A stretch of DNA of 64,000 nucleotides from Entomortierella parvispora (lineage: Eukaryota > Mortierellomycota > Mortierellomycetes > Mortierellales > Mortierellaceae), in assembly GCA_963573315.1 (NCBI GenBank), contig OY752152.1:186001-250000 (forward strand), in the 5' to 3' direction. Each line of letters begins with the position of its first letter. The stretch's first letter is position 1. Shown here piece by piece: positions 43,160 through 52,900 of this stretch. The position numbers and the translations under genes were made by a program. The notes under the pieces were generated by a model. The model saw only the letters and a program-made list of their open reading frames with translations. It ran no database searches and had not been told where the DNA came from.

Positions 43160-43714
43160 ACGAAACGTCGCAGACTCAGATCGTACGAAGTACGCGTCTC
43201 TTGTACCTCTGGTCTAGGATCGCGAACCTAGGATCTGTATCCGCACTCATTGGCTTGTCCTCTGATCTCCGACGAGTACCCCTGGCGTCCAGGTTCTGGA
43301 CCTAGGGCTATAGCTACCCTTAGTACGTATCTCTCAGCCGCACCTATCAGGACCTCCATCTCGTTCTCCTTCATCTATGTTGCCATCCCGGACCCTACTC
43401 ATAGGTCCGGCTTATGATTAGTACCTGCCCGGATATGTATCCTACTCTTTCGTGTCATCTCTGACTCAACGTAGGCCTGGGTCCAGGCCTTCATCACTCT
43501 CTAGTATATAAACCCCCCTGTCCTCTTGCTTTGTTCCTCAGTCTGCAATTCACAATAAACCACACCTTTCCTTCACCTTCTTGTTCCTGCCTTGTCTGAC
43601 CGTGACACATCATGGGTAGGCTTTTAGGCTTATAAAGGTAAATGTGATGACATTTCGCTACCTAGATCAACACTCACAGATACAAGTCCAGTGTTAAAAT
43701 GCAGCACATTAGGC

Positions 43715-43971
43715 TTACCAAAGCACAACAACAGAAGTTGTTGCTGAATTTGTAGATGAAAAAAAATTGGAGAGTTGCATGTATATTTATCTCGATGCGT
43801 TTCTTGATATTCATCGCCGAGATCATCCACAGGCTGGTAATATGTTCGGGACAAAAGGAATCAGGGCTCTCTTGGAAGCTTCATACGATACAATTCGCTC
43901 GAGATTACGTGATATTGGTGTCCTTAACACGACATCGGCTGGGAAATATATGATGAAAAAGAAATGGTGAT
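43715..43971 (+). pseudogene. Small unknown gene upstream of Rep-like copy B
   Basis: The frame reads EVVAEFVDEKKLESCMYIYL, DAFLDIHRRDHPQAGN, then GIRALLEASYDTIRSRLRDI and ends KYMMKKKW at 43971, ten bases before TTTTTAAAA (43981). The homologous start is in another frame near MQHIRLTKAQQQK at 43699, so one shift separates them. About 90 aa if restored, mixed helical, no family recognised. The homologue at 31115-31320 sits in the same place relative to Rep-like copy A. Confidence 0.5.
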
Positions 43972-44036
43972 TGCCATGATTTTTTAAAACGATTGGCGCC
44001 CACTGCATAAGAATTTTTCTTATTCAGGCAGACAAC

Positions 44037-45543
44037 ATGACTTGATCGCAGGAGGCACTCCTAACGGAAGTTTCGCACTTACTCACAGACAGTAGGCTGA
44101 AAATTCCAAAGGAATCTGTGCGCAACGAGGGATTCACGGACTTTTCCAAGATTTTCTGCGACTCTATTATTTTTTGGGGGTTGTACAATGGCGTTAAAGA
44201 AGACACAAAGGGCGCTAACATGGGAAAGTATATCGCCGAATTACGGGTGACATTTGAACAGGCGGACATGGCAGTAGAGTCCATCACCGGATTGTTAGAT
44301 GATGACCACAAGATCGTTTCTGAGAAAATGCGGAAACGTCATCGCGAACAGTGTGGTAAAAAGTATATTGCCAAGTACATTGCGATCAAGGTGTCGTTGA
44401 GTTACGCTCATCTGCGCAGAACAGTAAGGATGCTGGAAAACATACAGCGACAGCTCGAAAAGAAGTGCATCGCTCTACATGACATAGACTTTGCGCAAGA
44501 CTGTGGCAATATCACCATGAGGCAGCAGCTGGAACGCCACATCCGTGAACAAAAGGCTGGTACCATCATGCATTTCCTGGATGGGAAATCGGAAAGACAC
44601 CAAAAATATCCGGTACAAGGTGTATGAATCTTGTGGAAAAGGAGGGCAAGTTTGCGGACCATTTGCGACGATACGAAGATTGTGGATACTCACGTCTGGA
44701 GTTGACATTCTACGGCTCCAAACTTCTGTCCACAGTAGAGTACCGTGAAAGGATGGAAGAAACCAGGCAAATGCTGGGCTCTTGCACCACATTCCGGTGC
44801 TCTCACGAAGAGCAATGGCGACAGAGGGCTCAGCTCATCACATCCATGGTTGCAGTGCATTTTCCAAAGAAAGAACTGTTTGCTTATTGCCATTGGTGGA
44901 ACTCTACCACATCCAAAAAATATGGTTATATGTGGAGAAAAGTTTCAAGTAATACCGTCCCTACACTTTTAGCCAACTATTCTTTCAACAATCGACCGAT
45001 CAACTACTTTAAGGCACATGTCAAGAATGGTCGTGCTTGCGTATCTGAGGATCCACTGAGATGACCATTGTTGCTGGATCGCACAAAGGAATGTTTCCAT
45101 CACGGCAATCTCATGGCTATAACGTCCACAAATTTTCGGACGTTGGCATAGTGGAAGTGGATAACATCTCCATCGCATGGCCCAAGAAAGAGATGGACAA
45201 ACGCAGTCCTCCAATCGCCCAAATTGTCGTTCGCCATGACGATGTGGATAATACCTTTGTTAGCCATCTCACATCCATCCACAATTCGTCATACAAAGCC
45301 ATCTACAGTATACTCTTGTCCAGGACGAAGGATGTTGTTGTTGCTGCTGGAATGGGGGAATATAGGCGTGAACGAGAGTGGCATTTCATCACAGAATGCG
45401 GCCTGAAAGTCCGAGGTGGTGAATCGTTCCTTGGAGTGGATATGAAAATTGGTAGGGTGACTGGAGTAGAGCAGATGACGTTTTGCGCTGTGAAAAAAGT
45501 ACGTGTCCGAGGAAAGACTGACATGAGATGTGAGATCGTGTAG
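44037..45543 (+). pseudogene. Replication-initiator-like protein, copy B
   Basis: Homologue of 31386-32985 over its whole length. The start ATG at 44037 is followed by ACT TGA, so codon 3 is a stop where copy A has Arg. Further frameshifts occur near 44620 and 45060. Shared motifs are kept: IALHDIDFAQDCGNI, IRYKVYESCGK, YSRLELTFYGSKLL, then AYCHWWNSTTSKKYGYMW. The C-terminus, lost in copy A, reads RRERHFITECGLKVRG-like and ends KTDMRCEIV at 45543. The palindrome at 43981 is 48 bp before the ATG; another at 45551 separates this gene from the convergent transposase. Confidence 0.62.
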
Positions 45544-45560
45544 GATCTAGTTTTTAAAAC

Positions 45561-46838
45561 TTACATACTTTCATCCTCATCTGCACCTTCATCGACTGTC
45601 ACTGCCAAGAATTGTTGCTGCATTTTCAACATTGCATCTCCATGCTCCAGTTTGTTTTGGACGGTGTAGGTTTCTGTCAGATCAGGTATGATTCTTTTGT
45701 CCATTGGATAGTCGAAATCATCCTCCATCCAGGCGCGATGATGGGCTGATTCGTTCAGTCCCTGAACTCTGACCAAATCCACAAAGTTCTTGGTATTTAA
45801 AAGCAGCAAACACAGTCGCATGCCCATGTTAAACTCACGCTTGCTATCAACACGAATCGGATCCTTGTTGTTGTTGTGTTTGCTAAATGCAGTGCCCAAT
45901 TCCGAGAATGTATTCTCCACCGCTGATTGAAAACTGCCGAACTTGGAAAACAAAAGTTGGCTAATGTCAGCGCTGGATCCTGATCAGGGACATTTCCAAT
46001 ATGTTGTGTATATCCACCATCCAAACCTACACAGTCCCACATTGGCCAATCTGCATTTCCTCTAGCATCGATCCATCGTTGTTATCCTTGCAAGATTTGG
46101 ACTTGGATACGAATATCGCCATGCCATTAATGTCGATGCACACTTGCGTTCTTAATCCTGATTTGCGAAGTTTGTATGAATACATCGAAGCTCGTGTGTC
46201 ATGACCATCAAGAAGTAACGTAACATGCTTGAACAATGGAGGGTTCTTCCAATTTGCACAACGCACACGAAGCTCAGATGATGAAAACATGTGCGCTAGC
46301 TTGTCCGTGATAAATTTGTCGAATAATGCCTTCTCCGTCTTGAAAAATGTCGCAAATGGAACGATGTTCGTGGCATGAACTGCGACATGGAGTCCATCGT
46401 TTGTCCAGCCACGAAATAGTACAGAAACGTTATCCCTTTGTCCACAGCTCTGTATGGCCCGGGGAAATAAAACTTGCTCCATATTACCGACAAGAAAAAG
46501 AACACAGGAATCGCTCCGAGTCGAGTCATCAACAGATTTTTCATGTGTTGCAAACCACGTATGGGCTTCATCTCGGATCTGTGATATTTTTTGGTCTTTG
46601 GATAAAGTGGCCATGGTTCGTCGAGGAACTTCCAATGGGCCTCAAGAATTTCGCGTAGACAGGGGAGAATTTCAGCTGGAGCTTTATCGGTTGATTCCCA
46701 CAATTGTTGCGACTCCCTCGGCAGGACCGGAGTTTCGACCCCCTGCAACCTCCAGTTTTTCCTCGGTGCAAATTTTCGCTTCATGTTACGAGGATCCAAC
46801 AAATGTCCACCACGATTTGCAAAACATCTTATCTCCAT
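45561..46838 (-). pseudogene. DDE transposase (Harbinger/IS5-like), copy B
   Basis: ATG at 46838, about 15 bases after TTTTTAAAAAAA (46853-46864). The first frame runs 180 codons: MEIRCFANRGGHLLDP, WKFLDEPWPLYPKTKKYHRS, FFFLSVIWSKFYFPGPY, DSMSQFMPRTSF. After a shift near 46370: FDKFITDKLAHMFSS, LLLDGHDTRASMYSYKL, CIDINGMAIFVSK. After another near 46030: VGLDGGYTQHIG, NFCFP, and after a third FGSFQSAVENTFSELGTAF to DEGADEDESM. It gives the most complete N-terminus of the family, about 430 aa if unbroken. Convergent with Rep-like copy B, 17 bp apart. Confidence 0.72.
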
Positions 46839-46868
46839 TTCCCAAACGTTGCTTTTTAAAAAAATGCC

Positions 46869-47089
46869 ATTCGTCTTACACTACATCATGCCATCCACTG
46901 TTCGTTGACATTTCTCGGAATCCTGATGAATCCCCTTACCAGACATCTAGACCACCCCGTCTTCGTGAGCGTGTCCAGGAGCTAGAGGACAAAATATCGG
47001 AACTGGAGACGAAGCTTGGCGATATGGCTACCACGAAACACAAAATCGCGATACTTGAAAAGAAAATATCACACCTGGAGGATCGTTGA
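46869..47089 (+). pseudogene. Coiled-coil protein fragment
   Basis: A plus-strand frame just after TTTTTAAAAAAA reads CHSSYTTSCHPLFVDISRNP, then RLRERVQELEDKISELETKL and IAILEKKISHLEDR, ending at 47089. The heptad pattern is clear. It has no ATG in frame after the palindrome, so the start is missing or shifted. The same DNA occurs near 30775-30850 but without the coiled coil. Confidence 0.4.
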
Positions 47090-47099
47090 ATGAAAACAC

Positions 47100-47247
47100 C
47101 ATTTGTTTGGGGGAATTGTTGCAATCCCCCTCGCCAGGAGCGGAATAGTGGGCTCCAGTCTCCGTGGATCTCACTGGCGAATAAAATTCCCCTAGGCTCC
47201 GAGAGAGTTCGCAAACAACTTATCTTTTGTTGACACAGTCTTTCCCA
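47100..47247 (-). pseudogene. Second N-terminal transposase fragment
   Basis: ATG at 47247 (MGKTVSTKDKLFANSLGA), ten bases after TTTTAAAAAA (47257-47266). Nearly identical to the start of DDE copy A at 34419, but it ends after about 50 codons at GGGAATTGTTGCAATCC. The upstream sequence to 47356 also matches copy A (34440-34530), ending at GGATCCGCCT. Confidence 0.55.
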
Positions 47248-47356
47248 TATCTACTATTTTAAAAAATTTGTTGGCTGTCTCCATCTGCCCATGATTATTG
47301 CCAACATTGTTTTTCTCCAGTTCATCGACATTTGTACAAATCTTGAGGATCCGCCT

Positions 47357-47489
47357 TGGTATGGTCAGTTGTTTATGATCTGAGCTGTGTTAGGTTCCGG
47401 CCGGAATTTGCAGTGGCATTTTCTATGCTCAAGCTGCTGCTCATGGTGATCATTGATCATAGGCTATCCTAGATCATTTTCTTGGACGT
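47357..47489. other. Junction segment, nothing recognised
   Basis: Between the multi-gene element (ending GGATCCGCCT) and the gypsy fragment. It contains two near-inverted GATCATTGATCA-type stretches at 47450-47462. It may be the 3' end of the gypsy fragment to its right. Confidence 0.4.
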
Positions 47490-48509
47490 CTACGCGTTCG
47501 TTTCGTGATCCTCATTGGTAATATTGTTCTTGACAATGGGGTCATTGTCACGTTGTTCTGAGCTAGACTCTTGCTCATTAACCGTCCTCTTGCGCTTCCC
47601 TGCTGTCTGGCGAGAATCAATCGAGTTCTGCTTCGAGGACTGCACTTCTGGACGATTGCGACTCTTCCAGTAGTCTGTAATGCATGTCCTCTCATTAAAG
47701 CTTTCTGGAGGTTCCCAGGTTCGATCTCGGACCTTCTCAAATCCCTTCCATTTAACCAGGTACTCTACTCCCTCCCCAGGCTGTTCCCTGTGGTCGAGAA
47801 TTTTTTCCACTTCGTAAACGTTAGTCTCTTCAAAGTCGTCTAAGACTAACTTTAGTTGAGAAGGGGCAAACCCACGGCCTAATTCTTCATCTTTTAAGAT
47901 GTACGATCCTCCTGTGGTTTTACGCACAACAGTGTAGGGTCCCTCATATCTGGATGCAAGTTTATCACCCTTGATTGGGTCCAAGGACATAACCTTCGCA
48001 CCATCCGCAAACTCATTGAGCAGCACCATCATCAGCCTTTCGGCGTTGATACATTTTGACTCTGGTCTCAATAGCTGGAAAGACAACTTCGTTCATGTAA
48101 TCGAAGCGCTTAAAGAGCTCCTCCTGGGATAAGTTTCCCTCTTTGTCGACTGGATATTTGCTAACACCATTGGCTTGACGTGCAAAGAATAACGAGTAAG
48201 GTGAAGAGATGTGAAGCGCAGCGACCTTGGTATTCATAGCGAGCTGAGCCCTCGGCGCATGCTGTGCCCACTTGTCTTTCAGATCTTGGCACTCTTTGCG
48301 AATGATGTTACATGCCGTTTTGACATGATTCTCAGCGACTCCGTTACCACGAGGATGATATGGGGTGACAAGACGATGCTGCACTTGAAAAGTCTTAGTC
48401 ATCTCATTCATGATCTTGCTAACGAACTCTTTACCATTGTCAGATTGAAGGATTCGAGGGAAACCGATGACCGTGAAGATGTCGTATAAAGTGGTCATGA
48501 CCGTGATAG
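47490..48509 (-). pseudogene. Gypsy integrase-chromodomain fragment (E-like family)
   Basis: Two overlapping frames. 48509-48045 carries the integrase core: IGFPRILQSDNGKEFVSK, HPRGNGVAENHVKT, SSPYSLFFARQAN. After a shift near 48045-48080, 47490-48060 carries the C-terminus ASRYEGPYTVVRKTTGGSYI and a chromodomain VYEVEKILDHREQPGE...YLVKWKGF. Closest in the window to the element E polyprotein but clearly different. Cut at 48509 by the family D LTR. Confidence 0.85.
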
Positions 48510-48851
48510 TGTCGAGAATCACGACTAGGCAGGTCAAAGGGGGAATGATCTTTCCAAGGGCAAGGTAAGGCGGGGTGGGGTGAAGGAAAATCAAGGCGGG
48601 GAGAGGGTTCAAGGTGTTTTAGGGAATATATTCAAGTTACTAGGTAAAGAACTAAACTATCTAAAAGGGACTGACTATTTATATTACAAGAAGGAAGGAG
48701 CATGCGTCAAACGAGCATGCTTGTGTGCCTGGGGGTTTTCCACCATGTATTGTGGTGGCAAAGAGGCAACAAACAAACAAGATCAAATGAGAGCGACTGT
48801 GTACGACCGCTGGCGGGGTGGATCATGTGATACGAGGCTGTGTGTGCGACA
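48510..48851 (-). repeat. 3' LTR of element D
   Basis: 342 bp, TGTCG...CGACA. The polypurine tract AGAAGGGAGGAT on the minus strand abuts its outer-pol side at 48851. It carries an inverted pair near the middle (GCATGCGTCAAACGAGCATGC) and CCACCATGTATTGTGGTGG. Confidence 0.92.
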
Positions 48852-48861
48852 ATCCTCCCTT

Positions 48862-49599
48862 CTAGGGCTGAGCTCCGCGAAGCAAAGGGCCTGGCTTCTT
48901 AGGATGGGCCTCATGGAACCGGGATACTAGTTCGGGGGCGTTCTTGACGTTTTTGGCTGGTTCCCAAGAGCGTGCTGAGATGGGGTAGTTTTTCCAGTGG
49001 ACTAAGTAGTGAAGTTTGCCTTTGTATAACTTAGAGTCGATGATGGACTCGACAACAAACTCTTCTTCACCGTTGACAATAACAGGAGGGAGGGGCATTG
49101 GAGTTCGACCCGAAATTGGATCTGCTCGATGTCGCTCCAACAGTTCCACATGGAAGACCGGGTGCACCTTCATGGTCTTCGGCAGATCAAGGCGGTAGGA
49201 TCGCGGACCAACCTTTTCAACAATAGGGTATGGGCCAACCCGTTTATAGTCGAGCTTCTGGGCAGGGCGAGATGTGTGCAGGTTGCGAGCATTGAGCCAG
49301 ACCTTTTCTCCTATCTGAAAGTCTGGCTGTGGTATGACCTTGGTATCAAAGTATCGAGCGTGCCGTTCTAGTGCTTTCTTTATGTTCTCCTTCATCTCTG
49401 CATAGAGATCTTGGAGGGCCTTGACTCGATCCGCAAGAGGAGCATGATTCTTAGAGACTCGGGGAACGGTGACAGTGAACTTGGGGTGGTAGCCAAGGCT
49501 AGCAAAGAACGGAGTGACCTTGGTTGATGAGTGGACAGTGTTGTTATAAGCAAACTCTGCCACAGGGAGGAGGGAGCTCCAGTTCGTCTGCTGGTAGTT
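48862..49599 (-). pseudogene. Element D pol, C-terminal part (integrase end and chromodomain)
   Basis: Reads MAEFAYNNTVHSSTKVTPFF, then LDLPKTMKVHPVFHVELLER (the GPY/F-type module) and the chromodomain EFVVESIIDSKLYKGKLHYL, ending LLRGAQP. The upstream half of the same frame is on the far side of element E, at 55732-55874 (FKALHIEQNLSTAFH, RVNSVLEQYLRC). Confidence 0.9.
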
Positions 49600-49604
49600 G
49601 ATAT
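49600..49604 (+). repeat. Target-site duplication GATAT (left)
   Basis: GATAT immediately precedes the 5' LTR of element E; the same five bases follow the 3' LTR at 55727-55731. Removing the element and one copy rejoins the family D integrase frame. Confidence 0.95.
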
Positions 49605-49774
49605 TGTAACGTCCGGTGCAATACCGACGTATTTCTCCTGCCGTTTATTTCTAGTTAGAGAGAGTTGCGCTTGCGCGCCCCTTAAGTAGTGTGCGACAGT
49701 CATATCAGGCTGTCGCTCTCTATCATTAAACAGCACCTTTCTTTCTTCCTGACGTACAGACCCCCGACATTTCA
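49605..49774 (+). repeat. 5' LTR of element E
   Basis: 170 bp; no base difference from the 3' LTR seen. The leader after it starts TTTTTTTCAGGAACTG, a primer region with no obvious tRNA match; the same T7 follows the LTR at 63343-63492, so the two families may share a priming mode. Confidence 0.95.
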
Positions 49775-49906
49775 TTTTTTTCAGGAACTGTGATTGGCCG
49801 GTTTACGAAACGTCACTCCCACCAACTTGAGAAAAATTTCACCACCATCTCATCGCCATTCCGCGGACCAACCACTCCATCATAATCTGGAAAGGAGAGC
49901 TTCAGG

Positions 49907-52900
49907 ATGCCGCCTAAACGAAAGACCACCGCGACGGCACCAATCTCGGAGACTGATGGCCAGCAGGCAGACAGTGCGGTCAATCAAGAAACTACCGACC
50001 AAAGAGACGACATCGACGAAGATACGGAAATGCACCAGGATGATGACACCACTGAAGACGACTCGCATGATGACGACATCAGTGACCGCCTCTCGAAAAT
50101 CATGGAGGACATGGAGTTAGATGATCAGGCCCAATCCGAATCCGAGGACGAGGACGACTACGACGAGTCTGAGCAAGGACTACGCAGACAAGTCGAGAGC
50201 TATCGAGCCAAGGCGTCGCGTAAGTTATTCCTCATCACCCACCTCAACAACCGACACAGACAAGCGGTCAAGGCTGTCAAGGCACTTCGGCTCGGTTCGG
50301 CACGTGAAAAGGCTCAGCTCAAGATACTCGATGACACCAGGACCGAGATCCGAGGGGACATCCAAGTCCAAGTCCGGCTTCTCGAGGACAGTGGCCACGA
50401 TGCCGAGCGAGCTCTCCGAGCAGCCTTCAAGGCCAATGCCGACGATCTCGAAGGGGACCGATCGACCTCGTCGTCTGAGGCTAAAATGACTGGCGCGGAA
50501 CGGGCGGCGCTAACCATCGATGATTACGTCATCAAATGGGACCCGTCAGACCCAGTTCACGCAGCCATTAAGTCCATCTATAAGATCGACCATATCCCGG
50601 TGTTTAAAGGTACGAAAACTATTGATTTTTCTAAACTAAAACATGTCGAGTTAAAGAACCAGCCGATACTAGACATCGAGCGTGACACTCTCAGCACCGA
50701 CAAGGACCAAGCCTTACTCGAGATTGCTAAGAAAGTAGTCCGGTTCAAGGAGGACATCAAGCGCGCTTTACGACTGCATCTCACGGATGCATTGTTCGAT
50801 AAGGTAGCATGGTCCTACCTTCCGATGTCCCTTGTCAAGATTGGGCTCGCCAAGGACTATGAGTCCGAGATCGCGAAAGTTCCCATTGATAAGAGGACCT
50901 GGAGCAAAGCCATCGAGGCCCTCCACAAGGCCATCCGGTTTGACTCGGTGAGCTCCAAAGTAGCCGACATCGTCACCAGGATGCGACCTGACCACGGGGA
51001 ATCAATTCGTGCGTTTTCCGACCGGATTTTGCCTCTCATGGAAGCAGCAGACATCCCGGACTCGGACTGCCAGTGGCTGATCAAACCACTAGGCTGCTAT
51101 ATCTCGGACGTGGGCAAACAAGCTACTCTGAAGAGGTATGGCGCGTTAGAAAATGTGACCTCAGTCAAGGCGTACCTCGAATTCCTCCATGAGACCCCTG
51201 GCGCGGTCGAGGGCAACAGAACTGACCATACGGCATGGTTCCTGTCCCAGTTTAAGGCCGACGTGGCCACATCGGGCTCCGGATCAGGTACAGCGACAAA
51301 GCACAACCAAGGGCACCGACGAGACGAATCACAGCGAGGCCGATCTAAGTCGCAGTCGTCAACAAAGTCGGGCCGATCAAACACCTCGACTGGGTCAGCA
51401 TCGGACTGTTGGTATACCGATGCCTGCAAGAATGCAAGAACGCCACACAATTATAAGGACTGCTTCAAGCGTAAGGCCGACCAAGAGCAGAAGAAGAGTA
51501 ATGGTAGCGGTCGCAAACGCTCTCGCTCACGATCACGCTCGCAGGACCGATCGCGTCGTGCTGGCGGTGGCAGACGCCAAGATCACCGCAGCCGCTACGG
51601 TAACAAGGACGATCGCCGAGGCGATGCTCAAGAGCACACTCAAACCAATCGTGGCTCCGATCGATCCTACGGACAGACACAGCATAAAGTAGTCGCAGCT
51701 TTTGATCGACATGACGACATTCACATGCGTGAGGCTGATTCCATTAAAGAAGACAACCGTCAAAACTATCTACGTCCAAAGGACTTGAAGAAGGTCTATG
51801 AATTCAGGCAACCAAAACCAGGAGACAACCGACTCACGGTGCCCTGTATGATTAATGGTATAATGTGTACTGCTCTATTAGATCCCGGCGCCACAATATC
51901 ACTCATTAGTAGAGGGCTTGCTGAGGATGCAGACATCCGTTTTGGAGCCATACCGGACGAATTTGTAGCGCTAATCAAAACTGGAACGCAAGTCCCGGAC
52001 TTCACCACTTGCGATAGAGTACAGCTCATCTGCAACAAAAAGTCGCTGGAAGTTCACATGCATGTCATGGACTTCGACTACTTTGACGTACTCATAGGTA
52101 TGGACCTATTCTCGTTGTTAGGATTCACCATCGGCGGTATTCGTCTCCAGCAGCCGCGGAGAGAAGACTTCCGGTGGGTACCAACAGACGAGAAACCACC
52201 GATTGTTCCGTTAAAAACACCAGAAGTGGAATTGACACCCGAGTTCATAGCGGAGAAAGCTGAATTCATGAGGCAGTTGCAACCCTACCTGGACGAAAAC
52301 GCCAAGATCGACCCATCATCTCACTGCACACTGCCATCGATGGTTGTAGAACTAAAAGTTGGACCCGATTGCAAAGTGCAAGAACGCCCACGGCAGTTCT
52401 ATTCGCAGACAGAGAAAGACGAGGTTGACAAGACCGTGAAGCAATGGCTTAAAGACGGAGTGATAGTACCCGTAAAGGGACATTGCCCATATAATAGCAC
52501 GCTCACCATGGCAGCGAGACGAGACCTAGAAGGGAAGATTTTAAAGCACAGAGTATGCCTGGATCCGCGCACACTCAACAAGCAGTTGCTGGACACGGAC
52601 CAATTTCCGCTCCCAAAGATCGCAGACTTGCATACCAAGGTCGCAGGCAAAGCCAGATACTCTACCTTTGACCTCTCTCAGGCTTATCATCGCATGAGAA
52701 TTGCCGAGCTGAGTCAAATCCTGACCGCGTTTACATACGACAACCAGCAGTACAAGTTCGCTCGAGCACCATTTGGTTTGAAACCACTCACTAGCATCTT
52801 CCAACGAGGAATGGCTGAGCTATTCGGAGACGCCGACTTTGCTGACAATTATGTCGATGATATTGTTGCCCATACAGACGAAACTGAAAGTCATCTGGAG

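Larger units (their letters stand above)
34639..43607 (+). mobile_element. Solo LTR of family C, split by element B
   Basis: The first 8 bp TGTCACGA are at 34639-34646; the remaining 444 bp are at 43164-43607, ending CTGACCGTGACA. Element B and its ACGA duplication lie between. The LTR is inverted relative to element C at 22961-28965. The right flank CATCA (43608-43612) equals the reverse complement of TGATG at 28966-28970, while the left flank is TTCAG: evidence of an inversion. Confidence 0.93.
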
